A DNA stretch of 12,646 nucleotides from Chloroflexia bacterium (lineage in GTDB: Bacteria > Chloroflexota > Chloroflexia > Thermomicrobiales > UBA6265): the NCBI GenBank assembly GCA_013696265.1, contig JACCYX010000246.1:1-12646 (forward strand), in the 5' to 3' direction. Under the pieces are notes generated by a model. That model was not told where the DNA came from. It did no database searches and was given only the letters and a program-made list of their open reading frames with translations. Every line of letters begins with the position of its first letter. The stretch's first letter is position 1. Positions 6,509 through 12,646 of the stretch are shown in pieces. A program made the translations under genes and the position numbers.

Positions 6509-7071
6509 CGAACCAGCGGCGCGGCCGGCCGGACGAAATCGAAACTGGCGCGCGTTCCCAACCGGCACAGCCAGCGATCCCGGATGGCGGGCTGGGCGCG
6601 GGCATGCCCGAATGGCTACAACAAACGCCGAGCTGGAAACGAACCCCCGAGGCCGCGCCCGTCCGGTCGCTGCCGGCCCCGGATACGTCGCCGATCGATC
6701 CCCGGCGCCTGATCGAGATCGACGACCTGCCCGAATGGCTCCGGGCGCTCTCGTCACGGGAGAAGGAGACTTCCCCCGCCGCGCCGCGACGCCAGGATGA
6801 GAGCGGGGCGGCGGTGTCAGTTCCGGCGCCCAGGGTCGCCGGTGCCAGCTCGGAGGGCCGCGTGCGCAACCTTGCGCCGCCACGACCTGAACCCGTTGCC
6901 GCTCGCGAAACCGATGTCACCCTCGACCGCTCGGCACACGTTCCACTCACGGATTCTCCCCCGGCTCTCGCCCGCCCCTGGTGGCTGTCGGACGCCGCCA
7001 TCGGCATCCTGTTCGCGGCGATCATCCTGACCGTGATCTACGTCGTTCTCGCGGCCTCCGACGTCATCTGA
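6505..7071 (+). CDS. Hypothetical tail-anchored membrane protein with two PEWL motifs
   Basis: I do not recognise a named family. The 188-residue product is mostly low complexity, rich in Pro, Ala, Arg and Ser, and ends with one hydrophobic segment (about residues 164-184) just before the C-terminus. That predicts a tail-anchored protein with its bulk in the cytoplasm. Two short related motifs stand out: MPEWLQQTPSW (34-44) and DLPEWLRALS (74-83). Similar D/M-P-x-W-L motifs recur, as I recall, in uncharacterised Chloroflexi proteins and may be docking sites. The start is set by an ATGA overlap with dtd. Codon bias resembles the neighbours and the operon position supports a real gene, probably the last of the spoVS-PHP-ispDF-dtd operon. 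Confidence 0.78.
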   Translation: MTNQRRGRPDEIETGARSQPAQPAIPDGGLGAGMPEWLQQTPSWKRTPEAAPVRSLPAPDTSPIDPRRLIEIDDLPEWLRALSSREKETSPAAPRRQDESGAAVSVPAPRVAGASSEGRVRNLAPPRPEPVAARETDVTLDRSAHVPLTDSPPALARPWWLSDAAIGILFAAIILTVIYVVLAASDVI

Positions 7072-7099
7072 ACCCCACGTCATTTCGAGCCCAGTCGCA

Positions 7100-7177
7100 T
7101 TGTCATTCCGACGAAGGAGGAATCTTCCTGCTCGCCATATGGGAGGACCAAGATTCCTCGCACGCTCGGAATGACAA
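7100..7177 (+). repeat. 78-bp hairpin repeat element, full copy
   Basis: TTGTCATTCCGA (7100-7111) is perfectly complementary to 7166-7177, and GAGGAATCTT (7117-7126) is perfectly complementary to 7150-7159. The core contains the palindrome CCATATGG. The first 26 bp (7100-7125) recur exactly at 10089-10114. It has the look of the widespread intergenic repeats whose translations read like SFRRRRN, that is, a REP/MITE-like non-autonomous element. It ends 3 bp before the kinase start codon and may also act as the hairpin ending the upstream operon, although no T-run follows. Confidence 0.85.
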
Positions 7178-7180
7178 ACG

Positions 7181-7822
7181 ATGACAACGCCGTTTCCGCG
7201 GCCATGGCGCGTGCTGGTGCTGTTCGGGGCCAGCGGGACGGGGAAGTCGACGGTTGCCAGGCAGATCGCGATTGCCTCCGGTGGAACATGGCTACAGGTC
7301 GACGACCTGCGCCTGGCGCTCCAGTACTCCAGGGTGACGCTTCCAGGGCAAACGGATCGCTTGTATTTCTTCGAGACCACGCCCGAGGTCTGGACGCTTC
7401 CGGCCGCCGATCTGCTCCTGGGGTTCATCGACGTTGCCACGGTCATGACGCCCGCCGTGCGGGTCGTCATCGACAGCCACGTCGTCACTGACGTGCCGAT
7501 GGTGATCGAGGGGGATGGCGTCAGTCCCTTCCTGATCGACGATCCAGTGCTCCGGCCCTGGGTCGACGCCGGCGTCGTGCGGTTCTGCTGCGTGGCGGCC
7601 GAGGGCCACGGCGATCTCGTCGAGAACATGGTGAGGCGGGAGCGGGGCGATCACCTGGATGACCATGAACGGGTGGCTCGACACGCCGATGCTAATCTCG
7701 CATTCAACGACTGGCTCGTGGCTGCCTCGCGTTCGCACGGTATCCCGGTCGTGCAATCCCGCCCGTTCGACTCGTTGGCCCACCGGATCGAGCAAGCGAT
7801 CACAGACACCCGGTCCGGGTGA
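7181..7822 (+). CDS. P-loop kinase, 2-phosphoglycerate kinase-like
   Basis: The 213-residue product starts with a short segment leading into a beta strand and a classic Walker A loop, GASGTGKST (residues 16-24), followed by a helix and QVDDLRLAL (D41, D42, R44). This arrangement is typical of small-molecule kinases of the zeta-toxin/shikimate kinase/2-phosphoglycerate kinase group. VVIDSHVV and VPMVIEGDGVSP in the middle resemble 2-phosphoglycerate kinase-like proteins, and the paired Arg in ENMVRRERGD may belong to the lid. The substrate is not certain. The ATG at 7181 is the only in-frame start that keeps the Walker strand. It lacks a normal Shine-Dalgarno because the hairpin repeat occupies that space; the AAGGAGG in the repeat's left arm is 60 nt away. 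It converges with the DUF255 gene. Confidence 0.82.
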   Translation: MTTPFPRPWRVLVLFGASGTGKSTVARQIAIASGGTWLQVDDLRLALQYSRVTLPGQTDRLYFFETTPEVWTLPAADLLLGFIDVATVMTPAVRVVIDSHVVTDVPMVIEGDGVSPFLIDDPVLRPWVDAGVVRFCCVAAEGHGDLVENMVRRERGDHLDDHERVARHADANLAFNDWLVAASRSHGIPVVQSRPFDSLAHRIEQAITDTRSG

Positions 7823-7839
7823 TTCCTGCTTGGTCCTGG

Positions 7840-7912
7840 TAGTGGCAGTCCCGAGCTTGCGAGGGATCACTCTGCCCTGGCCCAAGCGAGGCAGAGATGA
7901 ACGCTGCCACTA
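7840..7912. repeat. 73-bp nested palindromic repeat between convergent genes
   Basis: TAGTGGCAG (7840-7848) pairs with CTGCCACTA (7904-7912), and inside it CTCTGCC (7870-7876) pairs with GGCAGAG (7890-7896). The left part contains GAGCTTGCGAGGGATCAC, similar in style to the 7100-7177 element (GAAGGAGGAATC) but a different sequence. It fills the 95-bp gap between the convergent kinase and DUF255 genes and could stop transcription from both sides, though it lacks T-runs. Confidence 0.75.
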
Positions 7913-7917
7913 TCGGA

Positions 7918-9990
7918 TTAACCCGTCGATTGGCCGGATTTCGTATAGGGAGCGGCATCGAGCTGGGCGATAAGGTCCGGTGGGGACGTGACCGGCGGCA
8001 GGCAGGTCATCCCCTGGCAGAGGAAGGCGGCGGCCGATGCCCCCGCTGGAATTGGCCGGTTGCCGAGCGTGGGCCAACCCTCGCCGTCGTCTCTGCCCAT
8101 CGCGTAGGCCAGGGTCACGAACGGCTCGTAGCGCGCGACGAAGGCGGTCCTCAAATCGGCAACCTCCGGCCCGCCCGCCAGGACCAGTTGGCGCTGGTCC
8201 GCCTGAGTCCGTTCGAGCACCGCGAGGAAGCGCCCGAACGCCGTGGGGTGCTCCGCCATCGGCGTCGCGATTGACGAGAGCAAGGCATTGACATAACCGC
8301 TGGATCGGTCGTCCTCTCGCAGGTGGACAAGGGTCAGGAGCACGTCGATCGCGACCGAGTTGCCGCAGGGAATGGCTCCGTCCTGAAGTTCGCGGGGACG
8401 GATGATGAGTTGCTCATGGTCCTGCCCCGTATCGAAGAAACCTGGACCATCAGTGTGCGTGAACCGGTCGACGATACTCTTGGCGAGGTCATTTGCGTGC
8501 TCCAGCCAGCGGTGCTCGCCGGTGGCGGCGTAGAGTGCGAGCAGGCCGTCGGCCAGGAACGCATGATCCTCCAGCATGCCGTCGCCACTCGCCTGGCCGG
8601 CGGTGAGGGTCCGCGCCAGACTCCCGTGCTCGCGGATTCCCTGTTCCAGGACAAGGGTCGCGGCGGCTCGCGCGGCCTCTACCAGGTCAGACCGTCCGAA
8701 CGCGACCCCTGCCGACGCGAGAGCCCCGATCATGAGCCCGTTCCAGCTCACGATGATCTTGGTGTCCGTACCTGGCCGGACTCGCCCTGCCCGCGTCTTC
8801 AAGAGCTTGCCGCGCGCCCGGTCCAGCCGTTCCGTCAGGGCCGTCGCGGGCTCACCGCTCGATTCAGCCAACCCGGCGAGCGGCCGATCGACGTGCAGGA
8901 TGCTCTGCCCCTCGAAGTTTCCCGATTCCGTAACGCCGTAGTGCAGCTTCACCAGGTCCGCTTCGTCCGGTTCAAGCAGGTCGTCGACTTCTTGAACAGT
9001 CCAGACGTAGAACTTGCCCTCGACGCCTTCGCTGTCGGCGTCGAGGGCGGCGTAAAACCCGCCGTCGGGGGACCGCATTTCCCGGAGCGTCCAATCCGCC
9101 GTCTCCTCGACGACGCGCCGATAGCCTTCCCGGCCGGTGAGGCGCCAGGCGTCGAGATAGACGCTCATGAGCTGGGCGTTGTCGTAAAGCATTTTCTCGA
9201 AGTGCGGCACGAGCCATTCGCCATCGACCGCGTAGCGGGCGAATCCGCCGCCGAGGTGATCGTAAATACCACCCTCGGCCATGCGGTCGAGGGTGACTGT
9301 GAGCATCTCCAGCGCCCGCTCGTCACCGGTGCGCCGGCAGTGGCGCAACATGAACTCGAGCACCGATGCCTGGGGAAACTTCGGGGCCCGTCCGAATCCG
9401 CCCCACTCCTGGTCGAACTGCGCCCAGAGCCGCTGAACGGCCCCGTCCGCGATGGCGCCGGAGAGTTCGCCACCGGCGGGTGCGCCGCCCGCCGAGGCCG
9501 AGAGGTAGCCCAGCACCTGGGAGGCCGTTTGTCGCACATTGTCGCGATTCGTGCTCCATGCGTGGTGGGTCGCCTCCAGCACCTTTGGGAAGCCGGGCAT
9601 CCCCTGGCGGTCGACGGGGGGCCAGTAGGTGCCGCCGAAGAACGGCACGGCCTCCGAGGTGAGGAAGACATTGAGTGGCCAGCCACCCTGACGCGACATC
9701 GCCTGGACCGCCGTCATGTAGATCGAGTCGATGTCGGGCCGCTCCTCCCGATCGACCTTGATGTTGACGAAGTAGTCGTTCATCAGCGCGGCGATGCCTG
9801 GGTCCTCGAAGGACTCGTGGGCCATGACGTGGCACCAGTGACAGGCGGAATAGCCGATGCTGACCAGGATCGGTTTGTCTTCCCGCCGGGCCCGCTCCAG
9901 GGCCTCGGCACCCCACGGGTACCAATCGACCGGATTGTGCTGGTGCTGGAGCAGGTAGGGGCTGGTTTCGGTTGCAAGCCGGTTCGGCAT
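7918..9990 (-). CDS. DUF255 / YyaL-family thioredoxin-domain protein
   Basis: The 690-residue product has the full-length architecture of the YyaL/spermatogenesis-associated protein 20 family. An N-terminal thioredoxin-like domain (about residues 1-165) opens with LATETSPYLLQHQHNPVDW and carries the motif ACHWCHVM (C50, C53), then VDREERPDID and GGWPLNVFLT. The larger C-terminal part is an alpha-alpha barrel like those of six-hairpin glycosidases and epimerases, with GGIYDHLGGGFARYAVDGEW, HFEKMLYDNAQL and SWNGLMIGALA. The biochemical function is unsettled; a redox role on a carbohydrate-linked substrate is often suggested. The ATG at 9990 gives the conserved start MPNRLATETSPYLL, although its Shine-Dalgarno (GCGGG) is weak. 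Its stop lies 6 bp from the 7840-7912 repeat. It diverges from proC. Confidence 0.95.
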   Translation of the reverse strand: MPNRLATETSPYLLQHQHNPVDWYPWGAEALERARREDKPILVSIGYSACHWCHVMAHESFEDPGIAALMNDYFVNIKVDREERPDIDSIYMTAVQAMSRQGGWPLNVFLTSEAVPFFGGTYWPPVDRQGMPGFPKVLEATHHAWSTNRDNVRQTASQVLGYLSASAGGAPAGGELSGAIADGAVQRLWAQFDQEWGGFGRAPKFPQASVLEFMLRHCRRTGDERALEMLTVTLDRMAEGGIYDHLGGGFARYAVDGEWLVPHFEKMLYDNAQLMSVYLDAWRLTGREGYRRVVEETADWTLREMRSPDGGFYAALDADSEGVEGKFYVWTVQEVDDLLEPDEADLVKLHYGVTESGNFEGQSILHVDRPLAGLAESSGEPATALTERLDRARGKLLKTRAGRVRPGTDTKIIVSWNGLMIGALASAGVAFGRSDLVEAARAAATLVLEQGIREHGSLARTLTAGQASGDGMLEDHAFLADGLLALYAATGEHRWLEHANDLAKSIVDRFTHTDGPGFFDTGQDHEQLIIRPRELQDGAIPCGNSVAIDVLLTLVHLREDDRSSGYVNALLSSIATPMAEHPTAFGRFLAVLERTQADQRQLVLAGGPEVADLRTAFVARYEPFVTLAYAMGRDDGEGWPTLGNRPIPAGASAAAFLCQGMTCLPPVTSPPDLIAQLDAAPYTKSGQSTG

Positions 9991-10025
9991 GGGACCCGCT
10001 TTCTGGTAGCGTTCGTGTCATCGGG

Positions 10026-10044
10026 CCGCGCCCGCTGGGCGCGG
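10026..10044. repeat. GC-rich hairpin between DUF255 gene and proC
   Basis: CCGCGCCC (10026-10033), GCT loop, GGGCGCGG (10037-10044): a perfect 8-bp stem in the 125-bp divergent region. It could be an operator or a structural hairpin; there is no T-run, so terminator activity is unlikely. Confidence 0.5.
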
Positions 10045-10088
10045 AGACGGTAACGAGTGTGACACACACGTCCAGAGCCAAAGTCTGT

Positions 10089-10114
10089 TTGTCATTCCGA
10101 CGAAGGAGGAATCT
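10089..10114 (+). repeat. Partial copy of the 7100-7177 repeat supplying the proC Shine-Dalgarno
   Basis: These 26 bases are identical to 7100-7125, but the complementary right half is absent, so this is a half element. Its AAGGAGG (10103-10109) lies 6 nt before the TTG at 10116, ideal spacing for the proC start. Confidence 0.8.
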
Positions 10115-10115
10115 C

Positions 10116-10991
10116 TTGCGCGGAGAAGCGGTAGCCCGTCCAGCAGAGCGGGAACCTAACCTCTCGGGCGTTCGGCTGGCATTCATCGGCGCTGGCGTGA
10201 TGGCCGAGTCGATGATTGCCGGCTTGCTCGGCAAGGGTATCGTGCGGCCCGGCCAGATCGTCGCCAGCCACCCGCGCTCCGACCGGCAGTCGCGGCTCAC
10301 CGAGCGCTTCGGCGTGCGGGTGATTGGAGACAACCGCGAGGTGGCCGAGGGCGCGGACCTGGTCTTCCTCACGATCAAGCCCCAGGTGCTGGCGACGGTG
10401 ATGGGTGAACTGAAAGGTAGCCTGGGGGCCGGCCAGGTCGTGATCTCGATCCTGGCGGGCGCCAGCCTCAGCTCGTTGCGGCGTGGGCTCGATCACGCCG
10501 CCGTCATCCGCGTGATGCCGAACACCCCCGCCCAGATTGGGCAGGGAATGTCGGTCTGGTGTGGGACCCACGATGTGCCAGACGAGCGGCGACTTCAGGT
10601 AAAGGCAGTCCTGGCCGCCCTTGGCGAGGAAATCGAGGTCGACACCGAGAAATACGTCGACATGGCCACCGCGCTCTCCGGCACCGGACCCACCTACGTC
10701 TTCATGATGATGGAGGCCCTGATCGACGCAGGGGTCCATATGGGGTTCCCCCGGCGCCTGGCCGAAGAGATCGTGCTCCAGACCGTTTCCGGCTCGGTGG
10801 AGTTCGCCCGGCACTCCGGCAAGCACATGGCCGAGTTGCGCAACATGGTCACGTCGCCGGGCGGCACCTCCGCCGAGGCGATCTACCAAATGGAGAAGGG
10901 CGGGCTACGCACGGTCCTCTCCAAGGCCGCGTTTGCCGCCTACCAGCGGACCCAAACGCTCTCCGCCGAACAGGAAAAGCGGATCGACTGA
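10116..10991 (+). CDS. proC: Pyrroline-5-carboxylate reductase (ProC)
   Basis: ProC reduces 1-pyrroline-5-carboxylate to L-proline with NAD(P)H, the last step of proline synthesis. From the TTG at 10116 the product has 291 residues. The Rossmann motif AFIGAGVMAESM begins at residue 22, and the family blocks LTIKPQVL, RVMPNTPAQIGQG, ALSGTGPTYVF (about 186-196) and VTSPGGTSAEAIYQMEKGG (from 245) follow. The TTG start is chosen because no ATG or GTG lies between the repeat and the Rossmann strand and AAGGAGG sits 6 nt upstream. A more upstream GTG would translate the repeat itself into an Arg-rich stretch. The stop overlaps a 12-bp palindrome (CTGACCGGTCAG, 10988-10999). No partner gene of proline synthesis is in the window. 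Confidence 0.94.
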   Translation: MRGEAVARPAEREPNLSGVRLAFIGAGVMAESMIAGLLGKGIVRPGQIVASHPRSDRQSRLTERFGVRVIGDNREVAEGADLVFLTIKPQVLATVMGELKGSLGAGQVVISILAGASLSSLRRGLDHAAVIRVMPNTPAQIGQGMSVWCGTHDVPDERRLQVKAVLAALGEEIEVDTEKYVDMATALSGTGPTYVFMMMEALIDAGVHMGFPRRLAEEIVLQTVSGSVEFARHSGKHMAELRNMVTSPGGTSAEAIYQMEKGGLRTVLSKAAFAAYQRTQTLSAEQEKRID

Positions 10992-11026
10992 CCGGTCAGC
11001 GTGCGGGTCGCTGGAGTGTGCACGCA

Positions 11027-11245
11027 GTACGGGCGGACCTGATTCGACCGAGAACCGGATCCGGCGAACCATCGTCTTGTCGAATCTGTCGTCCGCCCGC
11101 GCCGGCTCTGCCCGGATTCCGTGACATACGGACTTCGGGTACACCGTGATGGTTCCGCGCCGGGTGGGTTCCGGGCGGACAACAGGATCGACCAGACCCA
11201 GGCGGGGTGAGGTGTCGGTGGCGGTCGAACCAGGTCCGCCCGTAC
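11027..11245. repeat. 219-bp imperfect fold-back element (MITE-like)
   Basis: The ends are 24-bp inverted repeats with one mismatch (11027-11050 and 11222-11245; left end begins GTACGGGCGGACCTG). A second inner pair of 24-bp arms (11076-11099 and 11172-11195) matches at 20 of 24 positions. The spacing between outer and inner arms is 25 and 26 bp, so the whole element is symmetric about its centre. It contains no transposase gene. It fills most of the 291-bp gap between proC and the SIS gene. The pattern fits a non-autonomous fold-back or MITE-like element. I could not identify a clear target-site duplication. Confidence 0.7.
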
Positions 11246-11282
11246 GGAATCTGGATCATCAACTCTCCACCCGAATTCCGTA
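11243..11282. repeat. Short inverted repeat abutting the SIS gene stop
   Basis: TACGGAAT (11243-11250) and ATTCCGTA (11275-11282) form a perfect 8-bp stem with a 24-nt loop, directly after the SIS gene stop codon on the minus strand. It overlaps the end of the fold-back element by 3 bp. It might help end SIS transcription; there is no T-run. Confidence 0.4.
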
Positions 11283-12026
11283 TCAAGCGTGGCGGAGCAG
11301 GGGTAGGCGGTCACCGTACCGCTCGACCAGGGCTTCCATCCGCTCGTCCCCGCCTGGCACGTTCATCGACGGAATCACCGGCGGCGTGACCCCTGATTTC
11401 ATCATCAACGAAGCGGTTTCCACGATGATCGCGTTGATGATGGCGATTCCGACCGCTGACGAGACCCCGCCGACCGGCGTTTCCAGACCGGGAATCGCAA
11501 TCAGGGCGTCGCCGTGGGGCACATGGGTGTCGATCGTGAGGTCCGTCACATCGCCCAGGCGCTTGCCGCTCGCCACGCGGGAGGGGGCGGCGCGATAGTG
11601 CTCGACGGACGTGATCGAAATCGTTCGGGCGCCGCGCGCCTTCGCCGCTTCGGCGACTTCGATCGGGACCGGGTTGACCCCGGAATTGCTGATGACGATC
11701 ACGACCTCGCCTGGCCGTATGTCGTGCGAATTGACCACCACCTGGCCGTAGCCGCTGGTGCGCTCCAGCATCGTGGCGTTCAGGTGCCCGAGGAATGTCA
11801 GGTTCTGGTCGAGCATCGGGTTGAGCGGCAGGAGGCTGCCGGCGCGGTGGAAGACCTCTTCCGCGACCATGTGCGAATGTCCGCTGCCGAAGAGGTGGAC
11901 GATGCCGCCGGCCGTAATCGTCTCCGCCACCCATTGCGCCGCCAACTCGATGTTGTGCCCCTGTGAGCCGACCATTTCCTCGATCACGTCGTAGAGACGC
12001 CGGAAGTAGGTTCTGTACATGGTCAT
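11283..12026 (-). CDS. SIS-domain sugar isomerase-like protein (UPF0309 type)
   Basis: The 247-residue product resembles the UPF0309 group of SIS-domain proteins, which bind phosphosugars and are usually annotated as sugar isomerase-like. It starts with a helical segment (YRTYFRRLYDVIEEM), followed by the first sugar-phosphate loop HLFGSGHSHMVAEEVFHRAG (from residue 44). The second loop is VVIVISNSGVNPVP (SNSG at 113-116), and ISITSVEHYRAAPSR follows. A C-terminal VGGVSSAVGIAIINAIIVE segment completes the fold. The start is ATG 12026 (AGGGA 10 nt upstream) or ATG 12020, two codons later. The long open frame further upstream (to 12317) has no family similarity and overlaps the aldo/keto reductase gene. 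It diverges from that gene by 184 bp. The actual substrate is unknown; amino-sugar metabolism is a guess from the fold. Confidence 0.9.
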   Translation of the reverse strand: MTMYRTYFRRLYDVIEEMVGSQGHNIELAAQWVAETITAGGIVHLFGSGHSHMVAEEVFHRAGSLLPLNPMLDQNLTFLGHLNATMLERTSGYGQVVVNSHDIRPGEVVIVISNSGVNPVPIEVAEAAKARGARTISITSVEHYRAAPSRVASGKRLGDVTDLTIDTHVPHGDALIAIPGLETPVGGVSSAVGIAIINAIIVETASLMMKSGVTPPVIPSMNVPGGDERMEALVERYGDRLPLLRHA

Positions 12027-12141
12027 TGCCTGGGTTATCCCTGGTGTACCTGTCGACAATGGGCTGACCGCGCGATCCAGCGCCCATCCGATGCGTGCCC
12101 CCGGGAATAGTCGCACAGGATTCGTGATCGCGAAGCCGGAC

Positions 12142-12170
12142 TTGGACAATTCCCCCGCCCATGCGATGAT
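12142..12170 (+). promoter_or_regulatory. Weak candidate promoter of the aldo/keto reductase gene
   Basis: TTGGAC (12142-12147) and GATGAT (12165-12170) are spaced by 17 bp, 40 bp before the start codon. Both are imperfect matches. The position in a divergent 184-bp region is the main support. Confidence 0.25.
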
Positions 12171-12210
12171 CTGGATACAGGCGCTCGATCGCATCCAGCA
12201 GGAGACAAGC

Positions 12211-12646
12211 ATGGCCATACCTACCCGACCGTTCGGCACCAGCGGCGAACACGTGTCGCTTCTCGGGCTCGGTGGCGCCCACATCGCCAAGCCCGATGAG
12301 AATGACGGGATCCGCATCGTTCACGAAGCGATCGACGCCGGCGTCACGTTCCTGGACAACGCCTGGGAATACAACGAACGTGAGAGCGAGCGCCGGATGG
12401 GCCTGGCGTTGGCCATGGATGGCTACCGTGCCAAGGCCTTCCTGATGACGAAGGATTGCGCCCACGACCGGGTGGCCACCCACTCAATGGAGAAACTCGA
12501 AGGGAGCCTGAAACTGCTGCAGACCGACTACCTCGATCTCTGGCAGATCCATGAGGTGGTGTGGGAGGAGGACCCGGACCGCATCTTCGCGCCCGGCGGT
12601 TCGGCGGAGGCGATGCTCAAGGCGAAGGAGCAGGGCAAGGTGCGGT
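12211..12646 (+). CDS. Aldo/keto reductase, N-terminal part
   Basis: The frame is open from ATG 12211 to the right edge (145 complete codons), so the gene is cut by the window. AGGAGA (12200-12205) lies 5 nt upstream. The start MAIPTRPFGTSGEHVSLLGLGG is typical of (beta/alpha)8-barrel NADPH-dependent aldo/keto reductases. All four residues of the catalytic tetrad are visible: D49 (TFLDNAW), Y54 (WEYNERESE), K81 (LMTKDC) and H114 (DLWQIHE). LKLLQTDYLDLWQIHE is the hallmark block. Such enzymes reduce aldehydes or ketones, including sugars; the substrate cannot be deduced from this part. It diverges from the SIS gene, so a shared carbohydrate role is possible but unproven. Confidence 0.93.
   Translation, partial: MAIPTRPFGTSGEHVSLLGLGGAHIAKPDENDGIRIVHEAIDAGVTFLDNAWEYNERESERRMGLALAMDGYRAKAFLMTKDCAHDRVATHSMEKLEGSLKLLQTDYLDLWQIHEVVWEEDPDRIFAPGGSAEAMLKAKEQGKVR

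Noticed and set aside
7171..7491. 106-codon frame starting inside the repeat's right arm
   Set aside because: It overlaps the kinase in another frame and has no motif, while the kinase frame has an intact Walker A loop.
8323..10053. 576-codon open frame on the plus strand
   Set aside because: It lies wholly opposite the well-supported DUF255/YyaL gene. Such antisense frames are common in GC-rich DNA, and its product shows no family motif.
10092..10889. 265-codon open frame on the minus strand
   Set aside because: It is antisense to proC and shows no recognisable motif.
10988..10999. 12-bp perfect palindrome at the proC stop codon as a terminator or operator
   Set aside because: It has no loop or T-run, and a 12-bp palindrome in GC-rich DNA can easily be chance.
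12027..12317. N-terminal extension of the SIS protein up to 12317
   Set aside because: The extra residues match no SIS family and would overlap the start of the aldo/keto reductase on the other strand.

Overview
The window is a GC-rich, gene-dense bacterial chromosome segment. It carries mostly housekeeping genes in short, tightly packed transcription units. Gene content and protein style (RNase Y next to a SpoVS-family protein, a PHP phosphoesterase, IspD and IspF of the MEP pathway, a DUF255/YyaL protein, PEWL-motif tail-anchored protein) suggest a member of the Chloroflexota, perhaps a Thermomicrobia-like lineage. That placement is an inference from protein character, not from a marker gene.

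Layout. Bases 1-811 hold two minus-strand genes: the start of a NYN-domain (PIN-like nuclease fold) protein that runs off the left edge, and a RimJ/RimL-type GNAT acetyltransferase. After a 389-bp divergent intergenic region comes rny (RNase Y, 1201-2799), ended by a strong intrinsic terminator at 2850-2895. A new promoter and a long leader then precede what looks like a six-gene operon (3250-7071): an N-terminally extended spoVS-family gene, a PHP-domain phosphoesterase, ispD, ispF, dtd and a tail-anchored hypothetical protein. PHP/ispD, ispF/dtd and dtd/hypothetical overlap by ATGA, and ispD/ispF overlap by 44 bp.

A P-loop kinase (7181-7822) follows a hairpin repeat. It converges on a large DUF255 thioredoxin/six-hairpin protein on the minus strand (7918-9990), with a second palindromic repeat between them. 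proC (10116-10991) diverges from the DUF255 gene and appears to start at a TTG whose Shine-Dalgarno sequence lies inside a copy of the first repeat. A 219-bp fold-back element lies between proC and a minus-strand SIS-domain sugar isomerase-like gene (11283-12026). The right edge cuts an aldo/keto reductase that begins at 12211.

Functional picture. RNase Y, a PHP phosphoesterase of the RNase AM/nucleotidase type, SpoVS and a NYN protein sit within about 5 kb, which suggests an RNA-turnover neighbourhood. IspD and IspF catalyse steps 3 and 5 of the MEP isoprenoid pathway. Dtd removes D-amino acids from tRNA, and ProC makes proline. No tRNA, rRNA, CRISPR array, transposase or phage gene was seen. 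The most unusual material is non-coding: three palindromic elements, one of which seems to supply a ribosome binding site. I did not find convincing evidence of a wholly new defence or metabolic system.
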